From the NCBI RefSeq assembly GCF_025370935.1, contig NC_133481.1, forward strand, positions 10,242,610 through 10,306,609: DNA of 64,000 nt, read 5' to 3'. The notes below the pieces were generated by a model, which was not told where the DNA came from, made no database searches, and was given only the letters and a program-made list of their open reading frames with translations. Of the stretch, positions 55,571 through 64,000 are shown piece by piece. Within the stretch, counting starts at the first letter, position 1. Every line of letters starts with the position of its first letter. A program made the position numbers and the translations under genes. This stretch comes from Choristoneura fumiferana (taxonomy: Eukaryota; Arthropoda; Insecta; Lepidoptera; Tortricidae).

Positions 55571-56420
55571 TTAGGGGAACACCCAAATACTCCGAAATAT
55601 AATATTTTATTCCGAATTTGCTAATTCCGATTTTCAAAACTACGATTTTCAAAATTCCTAAGACATATAATTCCTTTTACTTAAAAACACGAAATTTATT
55701 TTCCGAATTTCAAAATATCGTTTTTTTTTAATATCCGATTTTTAAAACTCCGAAGAATGAAAAGCACGAAATGTTATTGGCCCGAAGTACAGTGTTCCGA
55801 TTATCAATTTCCGAAATGACATCGCTAATTCGGAAATATGACATTCGGCAAAATAAACTTCGTGGTTTTAATAATCGGAATCTTGATTTCGAATCTCGAA
55901 TTATCAATCAATATAATATCATCATATAATATCAATCAATTTAGATAAATTGACCTGCATACTTAGGTTAGGTTAGAATTGCGACAAGGCGCGAAGCGCC
56001 ATAACTGCGCGGAATAGGAGCTCCGCTCTGCTGAAAATCCATAACAGTAAATACTTACTGTTTTAGGACAATCTAACCTACATAGCTTAAGGTAATAAAT
56101 AAGTCGGAATTTATTATTGATCGGTGTAATGATATTCGGAATTATGAAAATCGGTATTTTATTAATCGGAATTCGTATTTTTGACATTTCGGATTATTAT
56201 TGAGTCGGACTTCTTATTGTTCGGTTTATTCATATTCGGAATTTTGATAATCGTTATTTTAAACATTAGGTATTTTTAATTTTCGGATTTATAATAATCG
56301 GATTTATTATGAATTGGAATAGTCATATTAGGAGTTTTCAAACATTCGGAATTATAAAAATCGGTATTTTGAAGTTCGTGATTCCGACTTTCGGAATTTC
56401 GTTTTTCGTAATTATGTAGT
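55571..56420. mobile_element. 850-bp foldback built from TTCCGAA words
   Basis: The left half is packed with ATTCCGA/CCGAATTT words and the right half with their complement TCGGAATT, so the two halves are globally inverted though individual words are degenerate. Ends are GGGGAACAC (55573) and GTGTACCCG (56401). The centre (55964-56090) is different: TTAGGTTAGGTTAGAATTGC, GGCGCGAAGCGCC, CCGCTCTGCTGAA. No coding frame. Confidence 0.75.
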
Positions 56421-56424
56421 GTAC

Positions 56425-56605
56425 CCGTAGCTTAGTACTGACCTATGGCCTCTTAAGCAAAGGGTCCTGGGTACAAGTTCGGGCTCGTACCTCCGATTTT
56501 TTTTGGAATTTATGTGCGAAATTACATCTGATATTTACCATGAGCTTGGTGAAGGAAAACATTCTGAGGAAGGCTGTATTCACCTGCGAGCAAATTTTTT
56601 GTTTT
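56425..56605 (+). mobile_element. tRNA-type SINE head and body
   Basis: GTAGCTTAGTACTGACCTAT GGCCTCTTAAGC (A-box region), GGGTACAAGTTCGGG (degraded B-box), then GAATTTATGTGCGAAATTAC and GTGAAGGAAAACATTCTGAG. The head plus body order identifies a tRNA-derived SINE, of which 36345-36545 is a headless copy. Confidence 0.75.
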
Positions 56606-56734
56606 TATTTTTATTTTGAATCAATCAATTTAAGCGCGCTTGATTTAAAAATGTCTCAGGTTATGGTTGCTTAAACCATACTTTGTGTAAGTGTTGGGTT
56701 GCGTTACTGGTGAATGGTGATAGCATTTTTACAT

Positions 56735-56990
56735 ACTCTGCGTCTGTCTGTAATCAAATCTTAGAAGCTAAATTCGACTAACTTCCAGTAGTTAAATTGA
56801 CTTGAAATTTGGTATACTTATGTAAATTGCGTGACAATAGAATAATCTGGAAGTGATATCCTAGTAGTCCAGCCAGGATCGTCTCCACACGACGGAACTC
56901 TTCAACGGTTAATGGCATTAAATTGGTATGCAAATGTAGTTTGGGTGACAATACAAGTACAGTCAATAAAAAGTACAGTCAGCAAAAAAA
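56735..56990 (-). repeat. Dispersed repeat C, antisense copy
   Basis: Very close to 26095-26350; it duplicates AGTACAGTCA at its boundary (about 56957 and 56976). Confidence 0.85.
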
Positions 56991-57289
56991 ACTTGTATTA
57001 GTAGTGAAATTTTTACCAAAAAAATATTTAACCTACACCTGTGTATAATCCTTACGGACAGTTATTTTATGAAAGATTGCTCTAAAGTCACTTTAGGCTT
57101 TGTTTTACAATTTACTTTCATTACAAGGAATTGTAAAAAAACTTAATTGAAGCTGTATTGAAAATCCGTGTTCTAGTAAATTACCGCTTACATTTTGAAC
57201 CTTCAATGCAGCTGTCATGATCTGAAAAAGGACTAATTATATATTTTTATAAAAAAACCAATCATACTAGGCTATCATAACGTTAAAGA
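56991..57289. other. AT-rich stretch
   Basis: Nothing recognised. Confidence 0.4.
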
Positions 57290-57420
57290 AGCTGTGTGGA
57301 AACATTCGGGATGCGCCACGTAAACTGAAGTTCAGTATTCAGTGGCCCGCCGACCGCGGACGGCGACGCTCGCGTGTCCCGTGCAACGTTGTCGTGTATC
57401 TCGTATCGTATAGCTTACAA
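57290..57420 (+). promoter_or_regulatory. Candidate promoter / 5' UTR patch
   Basis: Two arthropod initiator words TCAGT (57332 and 57339) sit immediately before a CpG-dense segment, GGCCCGCCGACCGCGGACGG and onward to about 57390, in otherwise AT-rich DNA. Sequence is not repeated in the window. No TATA at the canonical distance and no following coding exon is visible, so this could be a distal first exon or chance. Confidence 0.3.
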
Positions 57421-57674
57421 TATCGTACCTATACCGTATAAACGTGGAACGTTAGTGCTTGGTATATTTTTGTGAAATAGTTGGCGGGATTGTTAAGGTT
57501 ATATTTTAATCTTGGATTTTTTTATGTATAACTATTTTGAACGAGATTTAGTCTAGTTTTCAAGCATAAGTAATAAAATTTAAAACACTGAAAAAATGCA
57601 CACATTTCGGAAAAAAATCTAGGAATACTATCTTAGTCACAATCAGCTTTGATCTATGGTGTAATTGCCAACAA

Positions 57675-57830
57675 TAGTTATTTATGCAACTGTATCATAA
57701 TAAGGGCCATTGAGACACGAGTGCGAGTTTATGACATGAGGCGAAGCCGAATGTCATAATGGATACGCATGAGTGTCTCAATGGCTGATTATGAATAGTT
57801 GCATACATTACTTTTTCTACGAGCTCAAAC
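57675..57830. mobile_element. Foldback MITE, GCCATTGAGACAC arms
   Basis: ATGCAACTGTATCATAATAA GGGCCATTGAGACAC is matched in reverse by GTGTCTCAATGG-CTGATTATGAATAGTTGCAT. The apex contains GGCGAAGCC. Arms of about 60 bp. Confidence 0.75.
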
Positions 57831-59589
57831 ATAAACAATTAATAAATAATGAATACTTACATAACAGACAATAAATTAATAAAGAAGCTAATTACTGTTC
57901 ACTTCCATTGCCGGCTGTTTTATTTCTGGCGGCGTCATCATTTCTGCATCACTTAATTCACCAAAGTCACACATTCTCACAGATAAAAAGTCGTTTAAAT
58001 AGTGATTAACTCTTTTATTTCTTTTAATTTTCAAGAACTCCGTGCAAAAGCAAAACAAATCCCGCTATTTTGAAACGTTTTTTTTTTCACTATTGACAAC
58101 CTTAGAATGGACCCGGGAACTTTTTCGAATACAGCCAAAATATTACATCCGAAATAATGTTGAAATATTAAAATTTAATAATAACTGTACTTAAAATTCA
58201 TTTGTTGTCCGTTATGTTAGTAATCATTATTCATTAATTGTTTATGTAAACATATTTTAATTAATCTTTAAAGTCGATTTAACAATAATTAAGTAAATAA
58301 AATAGAATGGTTGAAGTTTTTTTTTGTTTTAAATCCCGCCATTTGCAGTGCGAAAATGAACATTGTGAAACGTTTAACAATTAAATGTCAAAGTTGCGAT
58401 CACACAATGCACCTCATTGGATTACCGATAGCGGTATCGTTAGCAGCACATTGTAGTACGCGTGTAGAAAAACGTCATTTTTAACACTTAAATAATTTTG
58501 ACACACGTCCCTATTAGACATTATCTAGTTAGTTTTAAGTTTTTTTTATGAATTGTTTGTTAAAAAAGCTTGTATGATCGATATTGCCAATAGGGAAGAC
58601 AATGACACAGCATCTACTTAACTACTTAAGCTAATGCCTTTAATTATTTGAATGATAATGGCAGTCTGAAAGAACTTTTTGTTACATCGAATGATCGAAC
58701 TTTCACCGAAAATGGTTAAATTGTAACTTGCATCTTTACAAAATAACCTCAGGATTGTTTCCTATAAATAAAACACGTCCAGATGAATCGGATTTATCTA
58801 CCAACAAACCTAACGCAACCGCAGTTCAATTTTATGAGCCAATTTTAACCGTAAAAAGTATTTTTCCCACTTTTCGTGGTACAATTACGCTAAGTGCAGA
58901 AGTTCTACAAATTCCGTTGTATTCCAGTAAGCCTTGTATACTGAATGAATAAACGCAGAACTGGAATCGTCGTACTTTATTTTCCTTGCTACTTTTGGTC
59001 CAGGTAATTTTTTTAATATTACTTACCTGCGCCTTAAAATTAACGAATACCTACCTGCATTTGTTTAAAGTAAACGTTTTAAAACTTAGCGACAAAATAA
59101 CTTTCCTGTGTGGAAAAGTTATAGTGCGAAAGTCTGTCTGGCCTGCTTCCGTTTTTCCTGCATGTATATATAATTGTTACTTTAAATATTTCAATGATGA
59201 ATATTGGCTGGAAGAAGACATCTGCCAGGCATTTCAAAGTGGACAAATGCATCCTATCAATAAAGAAAAAATTAGGCTCGCGAGTTGCCTACTACGTCTT
59301 GTATTATAGTTTTACAACCACGCCCGTTGCAGTCACTACTGGGAAAACGCAAATGAAAATAGTGGTTGTGTCAGGTTTCGTTTTTACGAAAGTTACAATA
59401 ATTAATGACAAAGTTGATGTTTTAGGTATAATTTGTAGACTGTTTAATTGCAGTTTGCTATACAAGCCATTACAGTTCGAAACCGAAATATTTCTGCTAA
59501 CGATGGATGATACATTTTACTGAATACTATTAAAACATTAACATATGTTTCAGTAAATTTAGCCGAATTTCTTACATAAATTAAGGAAT
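57831..59589. other. Long low-copy AT-rich stretch
   Basis: No gene: frames at 58728-58952, 58986-59309 and 59194-59523 show no family resemblance. No repeat was recognised, making this the largest repeat-poor tract of the window. Confidence 0.45.
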
Positions 59590-59665
59590 CCTAACGGGAT
59601 GAAACACGATCTTCTGCTTGAGAGGTCATACGTCTAATCTAACCAACTGGAAAACCACAGTTTTC
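59590..59665 (-). mobile_element. tRNA-like SINE head, antisense, decayed
   Basis: The complement reads CTGTGGTTTTCCAGTTGGTT, then GTATGACCTCTCAAGCAGAA GATCGTG, the same order as 6728-6803, with a lost B-box. Confidence 0.6.
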
Positions 59666-59885
59666 TCGTTCAAACATCATTTTAAATGTAAATACAACAC
59701 TGGCAAAGGCAATCACCACAACATACGCTAATGAAATTTATCAGCCATAAAACCGCATGGTTGTTTTATAAAGTGCAATAATCGTAAAACCGCGTTCAGT
59801 TGCCGTCCCCTTGCCACGCAGCTTTTCATTCCGTGAATTGGTCCATCATAAAGATACGCGTATGGGGATGTTCAGGTGTTCGGCG

Positions 59886-60130
59886 TTGTTAGGGTTTCGT
59901 ACCCGCAGGGTGTCAACGCAACCCTATTAGATACTAAGGTTATGCTTTTTGTCCGTTCGTCTATCATACAAACACATACAAAGTAAAAAATAAAGGCGTC
60001 CAAATACCGACTTCAAAAAGGAGGAAGTTAACAATTCGTTTGTATTTTTTTAATGCAAATTGTACGGTGATACGGAACTTATTCTTATAGTACCTACTCC
60101 CGACTTGTACTTTCTTGGTTTTTACCGTTT
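59886..60130 (+). repeat. Remnant of GTTTCGTACCCG repeat
   Basis: GTTTCGTACCCGCAGGGT (59894) and GTTTCGTACCCGAAGGGT (60127) are near-identical words about 230 bp apart; GACTTCAAAAAGGAGGAAG at 60009 is a fragment of the 10438-10985 terminus. A mixture of two old repeats. Confidence 0.5.
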
Positions 60131-60815
60131 CGTACCCGAAGGGTAAAGGGATTTTACTAACAAATACCAATGTATTGATAAATCAAATTTTTGCTTGAAA
60201 ATTCTCACATTTTTTCTTATTATTTAGAGATATACGGATTATTTAATATTTAATTGCTGTTGTGTGCCATTCTGTAGGTATTTTTTCCCGTTTTGATTTT
60301 TAGGGCTGAGCGATTTTTTGATTTAATACGAGTACATTGTAAGTTTATCAAGTTGTGCATCACGATTTAATAAAGGAATGTTTTAAATCCATCAATTTAA
60401 GGATGATTTATTTATTTTTATTTATTTTAGTTGTTTGGAATACAATTTCAATGGCATTGAATAGTTGACGAGTATTTTCATTTGCTCTTTTGCTATCAAA
60501 GTTTCGTTTGTAAGTCATCCCTATCAATTTAATGTTAAGAAGTTAATAGCCAAATTAATTCAGTGGACTTCAACAGCAGAAACTTAATAAAGAAGCGTCT
60601 CTAACAAATTGGTGGGACTAAAATTTTGATAGGCGTCTTCCTTTAATTCATAAATTAATTAAAGTTGGCTGGGCTTCTGAAGACAAAGTTGGTTGTCATT
60701 GCGAATGATAAGCAGGGTTCATTAGGATTCACCCCATTGACTCGTCTGACCCGCCTTGTGGTGTACATATTGAAAACAGTAGGACAACGCGACTTAAAGT
60801 TTCGATGCTATAGAT
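60131..60815. other. AT-rich stretch
   Basis: Nothing recognised. Confidence 0.45.
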
Positions 60816-60910
60816 CAGACGTTTTCAACCGCTGTGCCGTGGCACACCAGTAGTGTGCCGCGTATATTTTCAGGTGTGCCGCAATTTCAAATCATCATCC
60901 GCATTATCAA
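60816..60910 (+). mobile_element. hAT-like terminus, solo
   Basis: CAGACGTTTTCAACC fits the hAT terminal pattern CAG-N-G-N4-CAACC and is followed by a GGCACACCAGTAGTGTGCC stem. The opposite end was not found, so the copy is truncated. Confidence 0.5.
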
Positions 60911-61199
60911 ATAAAGTCATAGTGTGTCCAATTTCATAGCTTAAAATTTTCTAAGAAGTAAAACAAGCAAGGCACAATGCACATCAAAACAATATCATGA
61001 AGTAAAAAAAGTAGTTTATTTTTTAATTCACATTCATTTATTTGCTGAATACAAACGTACAATAACCTTCCTTCTTCGCAGTCGGGTAAAAAGGTCTCAT
61101 ATGGAGTTATGGTTTATGTATCCCATAATTACCTGACATGTATTTATAATGTATTTTTTCATTAGGTACTAAAAAAATCTAATCTAATCTAATCACTAA
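60911..61199. other. AT-rich stretch
   Basis: Ends in a short (TCTAA)n tract at 61176-61193, next to the following element. Confidence 0.4.
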
Positions 61200-61406
61200 T
61201 ACGAGTATTATAAATTTATGCAAAAGGTTGCAAGTCTGTTTGTTTGTTACTTCATCCGCTGAACCGATTTAGATGAAATTCGGTATACATATAATTTGAA
61301 TACCGAGGAAGGATATAGGATAGTTTTTATCCCGGAAAATTGCATAGTTGTCACGGGATAGCGATAACAGAATTCTACGTGGACGGAGTCGTGGGTAACG
61401 GCTAGT
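61200..61406 (-). mobile_element. Lep1-like element, near complete
   Basis: Starts ACGAGTATTATAAATTTATG, with CTTCATCCGCTGAACCGATT, GGATATAGGATAGTTTTTAT CCCGG and ends GACGGAGTCGTGGGTAACGG CTAGT. Counterpart of 22911-23080. Confidence 0.85.
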
Positions 61407-61724
61407 AGACAATATAAATAGGAACTGGAGAAAAGCAGTAATACAATTCAATACAGCAATTCAATAGAGATATCCCAGATTAACTCTGCTCACTCATGTA
61501 AAGTATATTTAATAAGTAAATTTCGTACTGTTAGCAATATATCCACTGCCCAGAACCGGGCTAACGAGTGGGTCACTCCAGATTTGTCTACGTTACTCAG
61601 ATGATAATCTGCGTAAACTCACCGAAGGGTTCCCGACAATTTTGGAGTGCCTGTACTTAATCAATATTATTTACGGTGTTCCGGTCACACTTTAGGTCAG
61701 TGTGAATTCGCCTCTTATTTTACA
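61407..61724. other. Low-copy stretch
   Basis: Nothing recognised. Confidence 0.4.
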
Positions 61725-61926
61725 ATATGTCCAAAAGTGGACGTCCTATGGCTGATATGATGATGATTAAAAAAAATTGACCAAGTGCTTGTCAGACTCG
61801 CGCACCGAGGGTTCCGTAGAAATTTGTAGGAACCTACGTCAAAATATTTTTTTTTTGTTATAAAACGAGGGGGCAAACGAGTAGACGGGCAACACGAGGG
61901 GAATCACAGGTGCGTTGCCGACCCGC
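61725..61926. mobile_element. Cluster of three retroposon ends
   Basis: 61725-61770: forward LINE tail (AAAAGTGGACGTCCTATGGC TGAT, GATGATG). 61775-61845: GACCAAGTGCTTGTCAGACT CGCGCACCGAGGGTTCCGTA G, the left end of the GGGTTCCGTAG family. 61847-61926: poly-T and GGGGGCAAACGAGTAGACGG, an antisense CR1/Jockey-like tail. Confidence 0.65.
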
Positions 61927-62560
61927 TATTAAAACAACCAAATCTAGAAAAAACTAGCGTTAGCAGAGCACTACTTCTAAGTAAAATACGCACACAGTAG
62001 GTATGTGGTGATTAAATAATGTAGCGGCAATAGAAATACACATTGAAGCCTGGCTTTCCTGCATAAAAAATGTTTAATTTTCACGTAAGAAAGAAACAAC
62101 TAACTGAATAAATAACCCGAAAACATTTCTCTCGCTACCATATTTTTAACTGTAAAAGTTTTAAATTTATTCACTGCTTAGCGAACATGTTTAATTACCG
62201 GCAACAATAAAAGGCAGGTCATAAATTTTTAACGTCTTCGTGAAACAAGAGTTTCATTTAGTTCCCTTGTGACTACGTTACGAGACACTCTAGGGAGGAA
62301 AAGCGGATCAAAAAACTATGCAAGCTTTTTCAGGTAGCCAACGTATTTTCATATTTTATTATGAGATTTATAAGATGGTTCTGATTAGTTTCCCGGGATT
62401 TAATGAGGTATCTACTCTATTATGACTATGAGTAACTAGCTTTTGCTTTCATCAACACTCGTATAAGTAGCAAAATTAACTATAATAATCCCAAGAAACC
62501 ACTTTAATAAAAAAACCCCGTAGCCATTTGAAAATAAATGTACACTTACTTACCATCTGG
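61927..62560. other. AT-rich stretch
   Basis: Nothing recognised. Confidence 0.45.
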
Positions 62561-62690
62561 TTGTAGTCGCCCAAAGTCGATCTTGGCCTCCAACACCAGA
62601 CTACGCCATGCTCGATGATCTTGAGCCAGCTCTTACCAGCCTTTAACCTCGAGATCCAAAAGGTTTTTCGGGACCTTCTCTCTCTAGATA
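62561..62690 (-). pseudogene. LINE fragment, antisense
   Basis: GTCGATCTTGGCCTCCAACA CCAGACTACG parallels 5090-5120. The minus frame reads RLKAGKSWLKIIEHGVVW, plausible for the W-x-x-L/I region of a LINE C-terminus but without a decisive motif. Confidence 0.45.
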
Positions 62691-62730
62691 ATAAATAGGT
62701 ATATAGATCCATTTTAATAATAATAAATAT

Positions 62731-62850
62731 CATGGGACACTTGACACCAATTGACCTAGTCCCAAACTAAGCAAAGCTTGTACTATGGATACTAGGCAAC
62801 GGATAAACATACTTATAGGTATAGATAAATACATATTAAACATCCAAGAC
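62731..62850 (-). repeat. Dispersed repeat A, second copy
   Basis: Reverse complement of 40-172, with ACACCAATTGACCTAGTCCC and AAACATCC ends. Confidence 0.75.
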
Positions 62851-62947
62851 CTCTAAAGAAGAGTTTTTTTAACTCTACTGCAGGATTTTTGAAAAATCCT
62901 CCTCTATAATTATTATGTGCCAAGTATTAAGTCTCTATATTAGTTAG

Positions 62948-63110
62948 TTTTTTTTTATTCGACTGGATGGCAAACGAGCAAGTGGGTCTCCTGGTGGTAA
63001 GAGATCACCACTGCCTATAGACACCTGCAACACCAGGGGGATTGCAGATGCGTTGCCAACCTAGAGGCTTAAGATGGGATACCTCAAGTGCCAGTAATTT
63101 CACCGGCAGT
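62948..63110 (-). mobile_element. 5'-truncated copy of the 51199 retroposon
   Basis: Poly-T, GACTGGATGGCAAACGAGCA, CACCTGCAACACCAGGGGGA, GTTGCCAACCTAGAGGCTTA, CTCAAGTGCCAGTAATTTCA CCGGC, then unrelated sequence. It lacks the head and the 53-bp array. Confidence 0.85.
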
Positions 63111-63778
63111 ATTTAAAATACCTTCTATTTTCTATCCTGCGAGAATGTCCGAAAATCCCTCCCACGTGATAATAACAGTAAAAGCGTTAATTGCAGAACG
63201 TGACATTTGAAATGTTTAATTTTCAAACACCAATTGGATGAAATATCACCTAATTCAATTTAATTATTCACGCATAAAACAATAATCAGAAATTAATTGT
63301 TAATTTCGACGTAATTTAGGCACCTATCGTTTTACGGCTCTAACTTAACGATCTCAATTAAAGTGTGCAATAACTAAGTTTCACAATTGCGGAATGAGTC
63401 ATAAAGTGCAAGAGACCACGCCATATGTTTCAGGCATAAAATGAAATACGTCCTTACTTTACATCCACGTAAAAGATCGTCTGAGGCTAACTTGGTAAGC
63501 AGAGCTTGAAAGCAGTGCCAAAAATACTGGTATACTACTAAAGCAGTATTTTCGGTACTTGCTTGGAACAAGACTGAAAGTACTGGTACTAAAGCGGTGA
63601 TTACCGTTATTTTTGGTACCGGTTCCAGGCCCTGATGGCAAAAGAAGAGAAAGATCCTTAACGATAAATACCAAAAAATACTTTGCCAATCCGCGACGAA
63701 GCACATTGACACAGAGCTGTAATAAATACGTACATAAATTAATAGTGTATGACGGCCTATTTCAGCAGTCAATAATAA
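63111..63778. other. Low-copy stretch
   Basis: Frames 63374-63772 and 63459-63704 (minus) resemble no family. 63500-63615 repeats ACTGGTACT/GGTACT words, which produces these open frames. Confidence 0.4.
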
Positions 63779-63919
63779 GGGGCTGTTTTACCATCCATTG
63801 ATTAGTGTCAACTGGCGGTTAGCTGTGATGCCGTCTCTATTTGTTTTATTCGAATAGACGGAGACGGCATCACATTTAACCGTCAGTTAACACTAATCAA
63901 TGGATGGTGAAACAGCCCC
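63779..63919. mobile_element. MITE, GGGGCTGTTTCACC ends (copy 3)
   Basis: 141 bp hairpin with TAA duplications at 63776-63778 and 63920-63922. Same length as copy 1 and very similar to it. Confidence 0.9.
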
Positions 63920-64000
63920 TAAATCTGGCACTTAAAATGACGTTGTTTAAAATGAATCCGCCAACTCTTTTACACGTTTATTTTTTCGGCAAATCCTAAT

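Noticed and set aside
55963..55974. Telomeric (TTAGG)n tract
   Set aside because: Only two units, embedded in a foldback core and repeated in a MITE; not a telomere.
60000..60170. Minus-strand frame of 68 codons
   Set aside because: Overlaps remnants of two repeats; no protein resemblance.
63374..63772. 132-codon minus frame
   Set aside because: No recognisable domain; it arises over repeated GGTACT words.

Overview
The window looks like gene-free nuclear DNA from a moth or butterfly (Lepidoptera, probably a noctuoid). The evidence is strong AT bias, no open frame beyond about 160 codons, and a dense set of repeats typical of lepidopteran genomes: CTAGCT/GCCCGCG-type Lep1-like elements, tRNA-headed SINEs, (GAT)n-tailed LINE 3' ends, MITEs and the 'GGGTTCCGTAG' family. 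I found no convincing host exon, tRNA gene, rRNA or CRISPR array. Almost every open frame is either chance or a relic of a transposable element.

Layout. 1-9 kb: dispersed repeats and antisense LINE scraps in AT-rich sequence. 9.2-11 kb: a decayed Penelope-like reverse transcriptase beside a long foldback. 11-19.8 kb: hairpins, two repeat families joined end to end, a LINE C-terminal zinc-finger relic split in frame by a MITE, and a 1.3 kb Lep1-like element with internal tandem units. 20-25 kb: a GC-rich low-copy island, a hAT-type MITE with a perfect 8-bp target duplication, and nested MITEs. 26-39 kb: mostly low-copy AT-rich sequence with scattered repeats. 41.0-44.4 kb: the GC-richest block, two head-to-head relics of one non-LTR retrotransposon carrying AT-rich MITE copies at the same codon, next to a second LINE relic. 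45-50 kb: more repeats and the C-terminus of a CR1/Jockey-like LINE. 50.3-51.5 kb: a 53-bp tandem array leading directly into a polyadenylated retroposon. 52-57 kb: LINE relics, MITEs and an 850-bp foldback built from TTCCGAA words. 57-64 kb: a possible promoter, MITEs and 3' tails of retroposons.

No genes act together here. The relationships visible are between elements: insertions inside insertions, a non-autonomous retroposon sharing the 3' tail of an autonomous LINE, and MITE families identified by matched ends and target duplications. The most interesting object is the 12-monomer array plus retroposon at 50562-51490, which resembles a retroposon with a tandem-monomer 5' promoter. A few GC-rich low-copy patches (4780-4960, 20225-20400, 46800-46960, 57290-57420) are the best candidates for host regulatory DNA. 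Family names come from memory of motifs; no database search was possible.
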